Positions 1-9,457 of a DNA stretch of 64,000 bases are shown one piece after another (positions within the stretch are counted from its first letter, which is position 1; each line of letters starts with the position of its first letter). The DNA lies in assembly GCF_001592305.1 (NCBI RefSeq), contig NZ_BCWR01000001.1:1-64000 (forward strand), written 5' to 3'. The DNA comes from Hydrogenophaga taeniospiralis CCUG 15921. GTDB taxonomy: Bacteria > Pseudomonadota > Gammaproteobacteria > Burkholderiales > Burkholderiaceae_C. The position numbers and the translations under genes were made by a program. The notes below the pieces were generated by a model. The model made no database searches, was not told where the DNA came from, and saw only the letters and a program-made list of their open reading frames with translations.

Positions 1-1464
1 GTAGGCCACGCTGGGGATCACGCGGGCGTTGAAGGCGGCCGCGGCCAGCTCCTTGTTGCCCTGCAGTTCCCCGGCGATCACTTCGGCCGCCACGTGCGCC
101 TCGTGCACCGCCTTGTGCGCCAGCATGGGTTGGCCCACGATGTCGCCGATGGCGAAGATGTGCGGCACGTTGGTGCGCATCTGGATGTCGACGTTGATGA
201 AGCCGCGGTCGGTCACCGCCACCCCGGCCTTGTCGGCGGCGATCTTCTTGCCGTTGGGCGTGCGCCCCACGGCCTGTAGCACCAGGTCGTAGACCTGCGG
301 CGCGGGCGCGGTGCCGCCCTCTTCCGCTGCAGCGAACGTCACTTCGATGCCTTCGGGTGTGGCCTTGGCCCCCACCGTCTTGGTCTTGAGCATGATGTTG
401 TCGAAGCGCTTGGCGTTCATCTTCTGCCAGATCTTCACCAGGTCGCGGTCGGCGCCCTGCATCAGGCCGTCGAGCATTTCCACCACGTCCAGGCGCGCAC
501 CCAGCGTGCTGTAGACCGTGCCCATTTCCAGGCCGATGATGCCCCCGCCCAGAATCAGCATGCGCTTGGGCACGTCCTTCAAGGCCAGTGCGCCGGTGCT
601 GTCCACCACGCGCGGGTCGTCGGGCATGAACGGCAGGCGCACCGCCTGCGAGCCGGCGGCGATGATGCATTTCTTGAAGGCCACGACCTTCTTGCTGCCG
701 GTCTTTTCCTGGCCGGTGCCGGTTGTCTCTTCCACTTCAACGTGGTTGGGGCCCACGAAAGCGCCGTAGCCGCGCACGGTGGTGACCTTGCGCATCTTGG
801 CCATCGCGGCCAGCCCACCGGTGAGCTTGCCGATGACCTTTTCCTTGTGGCCACGCAGCTTGTCCACGCTGACCGTGGGCTTGCCGAACTCGACGCCCAG
901 GTCGCCCAGGTGGCTGACTTCGTCCATCACCGCCGCCACGTGCAGCAGCGCCTTGGACGGGATGCAGCCCACGTTCAGGCACACGCCACCGAGCTGGGCG
1001 TAGCGCTCGACCAGCACCACCTTCAGGCCAAGGTCGGCCGCCCGGAAGGCGGCCGAGTAACCGCCGGGGCCGGCGCCGAGCACGAGCACGTCGCACTCGA
1101 TGTCGGCGTTGCCGCCGAAGCTGGCTGCGGTGGGCGCAACCACAGGAGCTGCGGCTGGAGCGACAGCAGTTGTCGGCGCGGTAGCGGTGGGGGCTGCGGC
1201 TGGCGCAGCAGGAGCGCTGACTGCGCCCTCACCTTCCAGCACCAACACCACTGAGCCTTGTTTGACCTTGTCGCCCAGCGCAACCTTGAGCTCTTTCACC
1301 ACGCCGGCGTGCGACGAAGGAATCTCCATCGAGGCTTTGTCGGACTCCACGGTGATCAGGCTTTGTTCGGCCTTGACGGTGTTGCCGGGTTTCACCAGCA
1401 ACTCGATCACGGCCACTTCGTCGAAGTCGCCAATGTCGGGAACTTGAATATCGATCAGTGCCAT
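1..1464 (-). CDS. lpdA: Dihydrolipoamide dehydrogenase (E3) of pyruvate dehydrogenase with N-terminal lipoyl domain, 3' partial
   Basis: E3 re-oxidises the dihydrolipoyl groups of E2 and passes electrons through FAD to NAD+ in the cytoplasmic pyruvate dehydrogenase complex. Residues 1-78 form a lipoyl domain with the acceptor lysine in [12 protein letters not shown] (Lys43). An Ala/Pro/Thr linker follows, then the FAD-binding GAGPGG motif near residue 125 and the redox-active pair in [13 protein letters not shown] near 160-167. The C-terminal dimerisation domain runs off the window; 488 codons are visible of an expected roughly 600. The ATG follows AAGGAA, which overlaps the aceF stop codon, so translation is probably coupled to aceF. 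A lipoyl domain on E3 is known in Neisseria and Ralstonia/Alcaligenes PDH complexes. Confidence 0.96.
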   Translation of the reverse strand, partial: MALIDIQVPDIGDFDEVAVIELLVKPGNTVKAEQSLITVESDKASMEIPSSHAGVVKELKVALGDKVKQGSVVLVLEGEGAVSAPAAPAAAPTATAPTTAVAPAAAPVVAPTAASFGGNADIECDVLVLGAGPGGYSAAFRAADLGLKVVLVERYAQLGGVCLNVGCIPSKALLHVAAVMDEVSHLGDLGVEFGKPTVSVDKLRGHKEKVIGKLTGGLAAMAKMRKVTTVRGYGAFVGPNHVEVEETTGTGQEKTGSKKVVAFKKCIIAAGSQAVRLPFMPDDPRVVDSTGALALKDVPKRMLILGGGIIGLEMGTVYSTLGARLDVVEMLDGLMQGADRDLVKIWQKMNAKRFDNIMLKTKTVGAKATPEGIEVTFAAAEEGGTAPAPQVYDLVLQAVGRTPNGKKIAADKAGVAVTDRGFINVDIQMRTNVPHIFAIGDIVGQPMLAHKAVHEAHVAAEVIAGELQGNKELAAAAFNARVIPSVAY

Positions 1465-1473
1465 CGCGATTCC

Positions 1474-3132
1474 TTAAAGAAGAACACGACGGAAGTCGCC
1501 GAGGATCTGGCCGAGGTACGCGTTGAAGCGCGCTGCAGCGGCACCGTCGATCACGCGGTGGTCCCAGGTCAGCGACAGCGGCAGCATCAGGCGCGGCTGG
1601 AAGGCCTTGCCGTCCCACACCGGCTCCATGTTGCTCTTGCAGACGCCGAGGATGGCGACTTCGGGAGCGTTGATGATGGGCGTGAAATAACGGCCACCGA
1701 TGCCGCCGAGCGACGAGATGGTGAAGGTGGCACCGCTCATTTCGGCCGGGCTCAACTTGCCGTCGCGCGCCTTCTTGGCGAGTTCGCCCATTTCCTGGCT
1801 GATCTGCAGCACACCCTTCTTGTCAGCGTCCTTGATCACCGGGACCATCAGGCCGTTGGGCGTGTCGGCTGCGAAGCCGATGTGCCAGTACTGCTTGTAG
1901 ACCAGCGAGTCACCATCGATCGAGCTGTTGAACTCGGGGAATTTTTTGAGCGCGGCCACGCTGGCCTTGATCAGGAAGGCGAGCATCGTCACCTTCACGC
2001 CGCTCTTCTCGTTTTCCTTGTTGGTAGAGACGCGGAAGGCTTCGAGGTCGGTGATGTCGGCGTCGTCGTGGTTGGTGACGGCCGGAATCATGATCGCGTT
2101 GCGCAGCAGGTTGGCGCCGCTGATCTTCTTGATGCGGCCCATCTCCTTGCGCTCGATGGGACCGAATTTGGCGAAGTCCACCTTGGGCCAGGGGATCAGG
2201 CCCAGCTCGGAACCGCCGCCACTGCCGGAAGCCGGGGCCTTGGCGGCCTGCGCCTTGGTCTGCACCGCGCCGGCCATGACAGACTTGGTGAAGCCCTGCA
2301 CGTCGTCCAGTGTGATGCGGCCCTTGGGACCTTTGCCTTGCACTTCTTCCAGCGGCACGCCGAGTTCGCGGGCGAACTTGCGTACCGAGGGCGAGGCGTG
2401 TGGCAGGCCCAGCGCCGGGGTGCCGGTGGGGTTGTGAGCGGGTGCAGCTGCAACCGATACGGTGGCTGCCGCAGGAGCGGCCACGGCAGCAGCGGCTGGC
2501 GCGGCCGCCGGAGCCGCTGCGGCGGCAGGTGCAGGCGCTGCAGCGCCTGCGGCACCTTCCAGGATCGCCAGCAGGTCGCCGATGTTGACCTTATCGCCAA
2601 CCTTGACCTTGAGTTCCTTGAGCACGCCCGCGGCGGACGACGGAATCTCCATCGAAGCCTTGTCGGACTCGACCGTGATCAGGCTCTGCTCGACCTTGAT
2701 GGCGTCGCCGGGTTTGACGAACACCTCGATGACGGCGACGTCCTTGAAGTCACCGATGTCGGGCACACGCACTTCCACCGGGCCTGAAGCTGCGGGTGCG
2801 GCGGGGGCAGCCGGTGCGGCGGCAGGGGCTGCCGCCACCGGTGCGGGCGCTGCAGCAGCCGGAGCGGCCGCAGGCGCCGGCGCAGCGGCCTCACCAGCGG
2901 CTTCCAGCACCAGCACCACCGAGCCCTCTTTCACCTTGTCGCCCAGGGCGACGCGCAGTTCTTTCACCACGCCAGCGGTGCTGGACGGGATTTCCATCGA
3001 GGCCTTGTCGGACTCGACCGTGATCAGCGACTGCTCGGCCCTGACCGTGTCGCCGGGTTTGACCAGCAGTTCAATGACCGCCACTTCGTCGAAGTCGCCG
3101 ATGTCCGGGACCTTCACTTCTACCAATGCCAT
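1474..3132 (-). CDS. aceF: Dihydrolipoyllysine acetyltransferase (E2) of pyruvate dehydrogenase
   Basis: E2 is the core of pyruvate dehydrogenase and transfers the acetyl group from lipoyl-lysine to CoA. The 552-residue product has two lipoyl domains (about 2-76 and 119-192, lysines 43 and 158, both in [12 protein letters not shown]), long Ala/Pro linkers, a peripheral subunit-binding domain at about 245-283 (ASPSVRKFARELGV) and a catalytic domain from about 320 ending in the HxxxDG motif (DHRVIDG, His525). The ATG at 3132 is chosen because GGAG lies 6 nt upstream; an in-frame TTG four codons earlier has no such site. It lies between aceE (137 nt upstream) and lpdA. E. coli E2 has three lipoyl domains; here the third sits on E3. 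Confidence 0.97.
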   Translation of the reverse strand: MALVEVKVPDIGDFDEVAVIELLVKPGDTVRAEQSLITVESDKASMEIPSSTAGVVKELRVALGDKVKEGSVVLVLEAAGEAAAPAPAAAPAAAAPAPVAAAPAAAPAAPAAPAASGPVEVRVPDIGDFKDVAVIEVFVKPGDAIKVEQSLITVESDKASMEIPSSAAGVLKELKVKVGDKVNIGDLLAILEGAAGAAAPAPAAAAAPAAAPAAAAVAAPAAATVSVAAAPAHNPTGTPALGLPHASPSVRKFARELGVPLEEVQGKGPKGRITLDDVQGFTKSVMAGAVQTKAQAAKAPASGSGGGSELGLIPWPKVDFAKFGPIERKEMGRIKKISGANLLRNAIMIPAVTNHDDADITDLEAFRVSTNKENEKSGVKVTMLAFLIKASVAALKKFPEFNSSIDGDSLVYKQYWHIGFAADTPNGLMVPVIKDADKKGVLQISQEMGELAKKARDGKLSPAEMSGATFTISSLGGIGGRYFTPIINAPEVAILGVCKSNMEPVWDGKAFQPRLMLPLSLTWDHRVIDGAAAARFNAYLGQILGDFRRVLL

Positions 3133-3220
3133 GTCTGTCTCCAATCAGATGTTCAGTGTGCCGCTTGCGATGCCTTCTACCGGGGAAACCGCCGGGCTGG
3201 CTTTGCCAGACGGCTGGTTT

Positions 3221-3263
3221 CGCCCCCTTGAGGGGGTAGCGCCGCAGGCGCTGCAGGGGTGGG
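3221..3263. repeat. GC-rich palindromic intergenic repeat, copy A
   Basis: The spacer between aceE and aceF contains the palindrome CCCCCTTGAGGGGG followed by GCGCCGCAGGCGC, another near-palindrome, and CAGGGGTGGG. Similar blocks occur at about 10351-10413, 51240-51303 and, in part, 60123-60150. This copy is inside an operon rather than between convergent genes, so it might affect the aceE to aceF expression ratio or mRNA processing (inference). Confidence 0.7.
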
Positions 3264-3269
3264 CCAGCT

Positions 3270-5984
3270 TCATGCGTACAAGGGGTTGATCTTGTCGGTC
3301 TTGATACCGTACTTGGCAATGGCTTCAGCCACCTTGGCCATCGGGATGGCTCCCTCATCGGCCAGCGAGCGCAGCGCGGCGATGGCGATGTAGTGGCGGT
3401 TGATCTCGAAGTGCTCACGCAGCTTGCTGCGGAAGTCGCTGCGGCCAAAACCGTCGGTACCCAGCACCTTGTACGAACGGCCCTTGGGCACGAACGGGCG
3501 GATCTGCTCGGCGTAGTTCTTCATGTAGTCGGTGGAGGCGACCACGGGGCCGGCATGCTTCTCCAGTTGCTGCGTCACAAAGGGCACGCGCTGCGCTTCG
3601 GTCGGGTGCAGCAGGTTCCAGCGTTCGGCGTCCTGGCCGTCGCGGGTCAGCTCGTTGAAACTCGGGCAGCTCCACACGTTGGCGGCCACGCCCCAGTCTT
3701 TCTCCAGCAGCTCCTGGGCAGCGATCGACTCGCGCAGGATGGTTCCCGAGCCCAGCAACTGCACCTGCGGCGTCTTGGCCGTGATCTTGCCGGCGGCCGG
3801 CTTGCACAGGTACATGCCCTTGATGATCTGGTCTTCGGTGCCGGCGGTCAGGCCCGGCATGGCGTAGTTTTCGTTCAGCAGGGTCAGGTAGTAGAAAACG
3901 TTGTCCTGCTTCTCCACCATGCGCTTCAAGCCGTGGTGCAGGATCACGCCGACTTCGTGCGCGAAGGTCGGGTCGTAGCTGACGCAGTTCGGAATGGTGC
4001 CGGCCAGGATGTGGCTGTGGCCGTCTTCGTGCTGCAGGCCTTCGCCGTTGAGCGTGGTGCGCCCCGAGGTGCCGCCGAGCAGGAAACCGCGGGCCTGCAT
4101 GTCGCCTGCGGCCCAGGCCAGGTCGCCGATGCGCTGGAAGCCGAACATGGAGTAGTACACGTAGAACGGCACCATGATGCGGTTGGACGTGCTGTACGAC
4201 GTGGCCGCGGCGATCCAGCTGCTCATGCCGCCGGCTTCGTTGATGCCTTCCTGCAGGATCTGGCCGGCCTTGTCTTCCTTGTAGTACATGACCTGGTCCT
4301 TGTCGACCGGGGTGTATTGCTGGCCTGCGGGGTTGTAGATGCCGATCTGGCGGAACAGGCCTTCCATGCCGAAGGTGCGGGCCTCGTCCACCAGGATGGG
4401 CACCACGCGCGGACCCAGGGCCTGATCGCGCAACAGCTGCGTGAGGAAGCGCACGTAGGCCTGCGTGGTGCTGATCTCACGGCCTTCCGCGGTGGGTTCC
4501 ATCACGGCCTTGAAGGTCTCGATGGAAGGCACGGTGAAGCTCTCGTCGGCCTTGGTGCGGCGCTTGGGCAGATAGCCGCCCAGGGCCTTGCGGCGCTCGT
4601 GCAGGTACTTCATTTCCGGCGTGTCGTCGGCCGGCTTGTAGAACGGGATCTTGGAGAGTTCGCTGTCGGGAATCGGCAGGTTGAAGCGGTCGCGGAAGAT
4701 CTTGATGTCTTCGTCGGTGAGCTTCTTGGTCTGGTGCACCGTGTTCTTGCCTTCGCCCGACTTGCCCATGCCAAAACCCTTGACGGTCTTGATCAGCAGC
4801 ACGGTGGGCTGGCCCTTGTGGTTGACGGCCTTGTGGTACGCGGCATAGACCTTCTGCGGATCGTGACCGCCGCGCTTCAGGTTCCAGATGTCGTCGTCGC
4901 TCAGGTGCGCCACCATCTCCAGCGTGCGCGGATCGCGGCCGAAGAAGTGCTTGCGCACGTAGGCGCCGTCGTTGGCCTTGAACGACTGGTAGTCGCCATC
5001 GACCGTGTCCATCATGATCTTGCGCAAGGCGCCTTCTTTGTCGCGCGCCAGCAGCGGGTCCCAGTTGGAGCCCCACAGCAGCTTGATCACGTTCCAGCCG
5101 GAGCCGCGGAACTCGCCTTCGAGTTCCTGGATGATCTTGCCGTTGCCACGCACCGGGCCGTCCAGGCGCTGCAGGTTGCAGTTCACCACGAAGATCAGGT
5201 TGTCGAGGTTCTCGCGCGCGGCCAGGCTGATGGCGCCCAGCGACTCGACCTCGTCCATCTCGCCGTCACCGCAGAACACCCAGACCTTGCGGTTCTCGGT
5301 GTTGGCAATGCCCCGGGCGTGCAGGTATTTCAGGAAACGCGCCTGGTAGATCGCCATCAGCGGGCCCAGGCCCATGGACACCGTGGGGAACTGCCAGAAC
5401 TCGGGCATCAGCTTGGGGTGCGGGTAGCTGGAGAGTCCCTTGCCGTCCACTTCCTGGCGGAAGTGCAGCAGTTGTTCCTCGGTCAGGCGGCCTTCCAGGT
5501 AGGCGCGGGCGTAGACGCCGGGCGACACGTGGCCCTGTATATAAAGGCAGTCGCCACCGTGGTTTTCGCTCTCGGCGTGCCAGAAGTGGTTGAAGCCGGC
5601 GCCAAACATGTGGGCCAGCGAAGCGAAGGAACCGATGTGGCCCCCCAGATCGCCACCGTCTTCGGGGTTGTGGCGGTTGGCCTTGACCACCATCGCCATG
5701 GCGTTCCAGCGCATGTAGGCGCGCAGGCGCTCTTCGATCTCGATATTGCCGGGGCAACGCGCTTCTTCGTCGGCCTCGATGGTGTTCACGTAGCCGGTGT
5801 TGGCCGAGAACGGCAGGTCGATGCTGTGCTGGCGGGCTTCCTCCAGCAGTTGCTCCAGCAGGAAGTGCGCACGCTCCGGGCCCTCCCGCTCGATCACGGC
5901 GGCCAGCGCCTCCATCCATTCACGGGTTTCCTGGCTGTCCGCATCGGCGGCAACACGGGCATTGGGAGCGTCGGACGCTGACAT
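3270..5984 (-). CDS. aceE: Pyruvate dehydrogenase E1 component (homodimeric type)
   Basis: This thiamine-diphosphate enzyme decarboxylates pyruvate and acetylates the E2 lipoyl group. The 904-residue length matches the homodimeric AceE family (about 890-900). Recognisable segments are DGEMDEVESLGAIS with the following NCNLQRLDGPVRGN (ThDP/Mg2+ binding region), GHIGSFASLAHMFGAGFNHF and the transketolase-like C-terminal half (GRTTLNGEGLQHEDGHSH). The ATG has AGGAGAC a few bases upstream. It is the first gene of aceE-aceF-lpdA and faces an AT-rich 217-nt region shared with a divergent histidine kinase gene. No PdhR-type operator was recognised. Confidence 0.98.
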   Translation of the reverse strand: MSASDAPNARVAADADSQETREWMEALAAVIEREGPERAHFLLEQLLEEARQHSIDLPFSANTGYVNTIEADEEARCPGNIEIEERLRAYMRWNAMAMVVKANRHNPEDGGDLGGHIGSFASLAHMFGAGFNHFWHAESENHGGDCLYIQGHVSPGVYARAYLEGRLTEEQLLHFRQEVDGKGLSSYPHPKLMPEFWQFPTVSMGLGPLMAIYQARFLKYLHARGIANTENRKVWVFCGDGEMDEVESLGAISLAARENLDNLIFVVNCNLQRLDGPVRGNGKIIQELEGEFRGSGWNVIKLLWGSNWDPLLARDKEGALRKIMMDTVDGDYQSFKANDGAYVRKHFFGRDPRTLEMVAHLSDDDIWNLKRGGHDPQKVYAAYHKAVNHKGQPTVLLIKTVKGFGMGKSGEGKNTVHQTKKLTDEDIKIFRDRFNLPIPDSELSKIPFYKPADDTPEMKYLHERRKALGGYLPKRRTKADESFTVPSIETFKAVMEPTAEGREISTTQAYVRFLTQLLRDQALGPRVVPILVDEARTFGMEGLFRQIGIYNPAGQQYTPVDKDQVMYYKEDKAGQILQEGINEAGGMSSWIAAATSYSTSNRIMVPFYVYYSMFGFQRIGDLAWAAGDMQARGFLLGGTSGRTTLNGEGLQHEDGHSHILAGTIPNCVSYDPTFAHEVGVILHHGLKRMVEKQDNVFYYLTLLNENYAMPGLTAGTEDQIIKGMYLCKPAAGKITAKTPQVQLLGSGTILRESIAAQELLEKDWGVAANVWSCPSFNELTRDGQDAERWNLLHPTEAQRVPFVTQQLEKHAGPVVASTDYMKNYAEQIRPFVPKGRSYKVLGTDGFGRSDFRSKLREHFEINRHYIAIAALRSLADEGAIPMAKVAEAIAKYGIKTDKINPLYA

Positions 5985-6029
5985 GTATGTCTCCTGTTGG
6001 TTTGAAATTGAGCTTAAGGCGGGCCTTCC

Positions 6030-6120
6030 GCAGTGTCACGGATTTTTCCACAGAACCTTTTCAATTTCAATATGTGCTTTCGTTTATTGCAATGTGAAAT
6101 ATTAGTGGTTTCCATGCCAA
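6030..6120 (-). promoter_or_regulatory. AT-rich aceE / histidine kinase divergent control region
   Basis: This 90-nt stretch is far more AT-rich than its surroundings. On the minus strand TTCACA and, about 18 nt on, CATATT could serve as -35 and -10 for aceE. It contains the inverted pair ATTTCA / TGAAAT around 6065-6103. The assignment rests on composition and weak promoter matches only. Confidence 0.4.
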
Positions 6121-6201
6121 CAGTTTTCCGCCGTCCCGGATGGACGCCTGGCCTCCGGTTCGCGCCGGCAACGGCATGCTCTCACGTAGACTCAAAGCCC
6201 C

Positions 6202-8760
6202 ATGATTCCCTTGCCCAGCCATCCACCCAGCCCCCCGCCCCGGCCACCCAGCACCGCCTGGTGGAAGCGCTGGTGGCGCCGCCTGCCCCCTTCTCGACAA
6301 GACCGCTTCGCCACGCTGGCGCCCCTGCTGGCGGTGTTGTTATTCCTCTCGGCCATTGCGGTGGCCATCACCTACCTGCGCTACGAAGAGTTGGAGCGTG
6401 AGCAGGAGGCGGTCACCCGCGATGTGGAGTACGCGCAGCAGCGCCTGCGCCTGCGCCTGCTGGAGCGCCAGGAACAGCTGATGCGTCTGGCGCGCGAGGT
6501 GGACAACAAGGAAATCTCCACCGAAGAGTTCGCGTTCCAGGTCGAGTCCTTGATCAGCCAGTTCCCCGAACTGCTGGCGATCAGCTGGGTCGATGCCCGC
6601 CGCAACGTGGTGGCCGGCTACGCGTCGCCCAGTGCGCCGCCGTCGCTGATCCGCCCGACCGGCAGCACGCTCGCCCCCAACGAAACCGATGGTTCCTTCG
6701 ATCTGGCGCGCGACCTGCGACAACCCATCTATTCGCGCCCACTGGGCGAGGACCCGCGCACGGCCACCCTGATGCTGCAGGTGCCCCTGAGCGAGCAGGG
6801 GCGTTTTGCGGGCACGGTCATGGGCGAATACTCGATCGACGGCCTGATGCGTTTTGGCATGCCGCCCGAGATCATGGCGCGCTACGCGGTGGCGCTGCTG
6901 GACGACCGCGGGCGGGTTCTCGCCGGCAGCCTGCAGACCCCCAACACCGTGCTGCGCCTGCTGCCCTGGTCCAACCAGGCGCTGGAACACGAGGTACCCG
7001 TCTCGCCCGTGGGCAACGGGTTGATCCTCAAGGCGCAGGGCTACCGGACCTCGCAGGACATCGTGGGCAGCGGCTTCTTCTGGGTCATTGGCGCCCTGAG
7101 CGCGCTCACCGTGTGGATGCTGCTGGGAACTTGGCGCCATACGCGCCGACGCGTGCAGGCGCAGCAGGCACTGGTGGCCGAAACCAACTTCCGGCGCGCG
7201 ATGGAAAACTCCATGCTCACCGGCATGCGTGCGCTCGACATACAAGGCCGCATCACCTATGTGAACCCGGCCTTCTGCTCCATGACCGGGTGGACCGAAA
7301 GCGAGCTGGTGGGCCGCACCGCGCCTTTCCCGTACTGGCCCGACGAGGACCACGACCAACTGGCCGCGCGCCTGGAAGACGAGCTCAACGGCCGCTCCAC
7401 GCCGGGGGGCTTCGAGGTGCGCGTGCAGCGGCGCGACGGCAGCATCTTCGATGCCCGCATGTACGTCTCGCCGCTGATCGACCCAAAGGGGCACCAGACC
7501 GGCTGGATGACGTCCATGACCGACATCACCGAGCCCAAGCGCATCCGCGAGGAGCTCTCGGCGTCGTATGAGCGCTTCACCACCGTGCTGGAGAGCCTGG
7601 ACTCGGCTGTGTCCGTGGCGCCGCTGGGCAGTGACGAAATGCTGTTCGCCAACAAGATGTACCGCCTGTGGTTCGGCACGCGCGGCCAGGGCCACCGCCA
7701 TCTGGTGGATCTGGCCGGCACGCAGCCCACCCCCAACCCGGACGATGGCGACGCGGTGGACGCCTTTGCCGGCATGCCCACCGACACGCTGACCGACGCC
7801 GGCTCCGAGAACGCCGAGGTGTTCGTGGAAGAGCTCGACCGCTGGCTGGAGGTGCGCACGCGTTACCTCACCTGGGTGGACGGCCGGCTCGCGCAAATGG
7901 TGATTGCCAGCGACATCACGCCGCGGCGCAACGCGGAGGAACAGGCCTCACGCCAGGCCGAACGCGCGCAGACCGCGAGCCGCCTGATCACCATGGGCGA
8001 AATGGCGTCGAGCGTGGCCCACGAGCTCAACCAGCCGCTGACCGCCATCAGCAACTACTGCAACGGCATGATCTCGCGCGTGCAGGAACAACGCATCAGC
8101 CCGGAGGAACTGCTCGGCGCGCTGGAGAAGACCGCGCGCCAGGCCCAGCGCGCCGGCCAGATCATCCAGCGCATCCGCGCCTTCGTGAAGCGCAGCGAAC
8201 CCAACCCGACGCCGTCGGACGTCGCGCTGATGGTGAGCAACGCCATCGAACTCGCCGACATCGAGCTGCGCCGCCAGCAGGTGCGGCTCTCGCCCTACGT
8301 GGCCGCGCGCCTACCCAGCCTGATGGTGGACCCGATCCTGATCGAGCAAGTGCTCATCAACCTGTTGAAGAACGCCGGCGAAGCCATCGCCCAGGCCGGC
8401 CGTCCGGCCGGAGAGCGCTACGTGGAACTGCGCGTGGGTCCGCGCCGGCAGGACGACCAGGAGGTGGTCGAGTTCTCGGTGCGCGACTCCGGCAACGGCG
8501 TGCCCGACGAGATGATCGAGCGCATCTACGAAGCCTTCTACAGCACCAAGAGCGAGGGCATGGGCATCGGCCTCAAGCTGTGCCGCAGCATCGTGGAGTC
8601 GCACCACGGAAGGATGCAAGTTCAGAACATCTACAATGGCGAAGAGGTGGTGGGCTGCTGCTTCAGCTTCTGGATTCCCGTGGTCTCGCGACTGCGCACA
8701 GACGGCAGCGCGGACAGCCCCGCCACGCAGTCGTTGACGGACACTGAAAGAGCCAGATGA
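6202..8760 (+). CDS. Membrane-bound PAS-domain sensor histidine kinase (DctS/FixL-like)
   Basis: Sensor kinase of a two-component system in the inner membrane. A Pro-rich start is followed by TM1 (about 37-58), a presumed periplasmic sensor region (about 60-285), TM2 (about 289-310), two PAS regions (about 331-445 and 456-575), a HisKA domain with phospho-acceptor His607 in SSVAHELNQPL, and an HATPase domain with the N box INLLKNAGEAI. This layout resembles Rhodobacter DctS and rhizobial FixL, but I see no clear FixL haem site. The gene overlaps the downstream response regulator by 4 nt (ATGA), so the pair is co-translated. No Shine-Dalgarno is evident before the chosen ATG. It is transcribed divergently from aceE; its signal is unknown. 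Confidence 0.9.
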   Translation: MIPLPSHPPSPPPRPPSTAWWKRWWRRLPPSRQDRFATLAPLLAVLLFLSAIAVAITYLRYEELEREQEAVTRDVEYAQQRLRLRLLERQEQLMRLAREVDNKEISTEEFAFQVESLISQFPELLAISWVDARRNVVAGYASPSAPPSLIRPTGSTLAPNETDGSFDLARDLRQPIYSRPLGEDPRTATLMLQVPLSEQGRFAGTVMGEYSIDGLMRFGMPPEIMARYAVALLDDRGRVLAGSLQTPNTVLRLLPWSNQALEHEVPVSPVGNGLILKAQGYRTSQDIVGSGFFWVIGALSALTVWMLLGTWRHTRRRVQAQQALVAETNFRRAMENSMLTGMRALDIQGRITYVNPAFCSMTGWTESELVGRTAPFPYWPDEDHDQLAARLEDELNGRSTPGGFEVRVQRRDGSIFDARMYVSPLIDPKGHQTGWMTSMTDITEPKRIREELSASYERFTTVLESLDSAVSVAPLGSDEMLFANKMYRLWFGTRGQGHRHLVDLAGTQPTPNPDDGDAVDAFAGMPTDTLTDAGSENAEVFVEELDRWLEVRTRYLTWVDGRLAQMVIASDITPRRNAEEQASRQAERAQTASRLITMGEMASSVAHELNQPLTAISNYCNGMISRVQEQRISPEELLGALEKTARQAQRAGQIIQRIRAFVKRSEPNPTPSDVALMVSNAIELADIELRRQQVRLSPYVAARLPSLMVDPILIEQVLINLLKNAGEAIAQAGRPAGERYVELRVGPRRQDDQEVVEFSVRDSGNGVPDEMIERIYEAFYSTKSEGMGIGLKLCRSIVESHHGRMQVQNIYNGEEVVGCCFSFWIPVVSRLRTDGSADSPATQSLTDTERAR

Positions 8761-9383
8761 GTTTGATCCCCAAAAAAGGTATCGTCTACGTGGTCGATGA
8801 CGACGAAGCCGTCCGAGACTCCCTGCAATGGCTGCTCGAAGGCAAGGACTACCGGGTTCGCTGCTTTGAATCGGCCGAAGCCTTTCTCAGCCGCTACGAC
8901 GCTCGCGAAGTGGCCTGCCTGATCGCCGACATCCGCATGGGCGGCATGACCGGCATGGAGTTGCAGGAACGCCTGATCGAACGCCAGTCGCCGCTGCCCA
9001 TCGTGTTCATCACCGGGCACGGCGACGTGCCCATGGCGGTGGAGTCCATGAAGCGCGGTGCGCTGGACTTCATCCAGAAGCCGTTCAAGGAAGACCAGCT
9101 GGTGGCGCTCGTCGAACGCATGCTGGAGCATGCCAAGGACGCCTTCGCCACCTACCAGCAGGCCGCCAGCCGCGATGCACTGCTCTCCAAGCTGACCAGC
9201 CGCGAAGCCCAGGTGCTCGAACGCATCGTCGCCGGGCGCCTGAATAAGCAGATCGCCGACGATCTGGGCATCAGCATCAAGACGGTGGAGGCGCACCGCG
9301 CCAACATCATGGAAAAGCTGGGCGCCAACACCGTGGCCGACCTGCTCAAGATCGCTCTGGGACAGACCCCCGCAAAAGCCTGA
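8757..9383 (+). CDS. FixJ-type response regulator with LuxR-family HTH
   Basis: Cytoplasmic transcription factor partner of the preceding kinase. The receiver domain occupies about 1-125, with acidic residues VVDDDE near 12-16, phospho-acceptor Asp58 in LIADIRMGG, and the [25 protein letters not shown] signature characteristic of FixJ-like receivers. A LuxR/GerE helix-turn-helix follows at about 145-203 ([28 protein letters not shown]). Its 208 residues match the family. It is followed by a good hairpin terminator, so the kinase and regulator form a two-gene unit. Its targets are not visible; the neighbouring PDH operon is an obvious candidate (inference). Confidence 0.93.
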   Translation: MSLIPKKGIVYVVDDDEAVRDSLQWLLEGKDYRVRCFESAEAFLSRYDAREVACLIADIRMGGMTGMELQERLIERQSPLPIVFITGHGDVPMAVESMKRGALDFIQKPFKEDQLVALVERMLEHAKDAFATYQQAASRDALLSKLTSREAQVLERIVAGRLNKQIADDLGISIKTVEAHRANIMEKLGANTVADLLKIALGQTPAKA

Positions 9384-9402
9384 ACCGGCACACCATCACC
9401 CC

Positions 9403-9430
9403 AACGCCCGCCCCCACATGGCGGGCGTTT
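9403..9430 (+). terminator. Hairpin terminator after the two-component pair
   Basis: A perfect 10-bp stem (AACGCCCGCC / GGCGGGCGTT) with a 7-nt loop ends in a short T run (TTTCCGTTT). It lies 20 nt after the response regulator stop and before folD. Confidence 0.8.
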
Positions 9431-9457
9431 CCGTTTCAACCCCATTCCCACAGCACC

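Noticed and set aside
2440..2900. Repetitive GCC/GCA-rich DNA as tandem repeat or CRISPR-like array
   Set aside because: These are codons of the Ala/Pro linkers of AceF; no constant repeat or spacer length.
3393..5981. An 862-codon open frame on the plus strand opposite aceE
   Set aside because: It mirrors aceE exactly and reads as His/Gly/Val-rich sequence without domains. High-GC genes often leave the antisense third frame open.
7660..7740. FixL-type oxygen-sensing haem site in the kinase PAS domains
   Set aside because: His residues in RGQGHRHLVDL are not in the expected FixL haem-helix context; I could not support haem binding.
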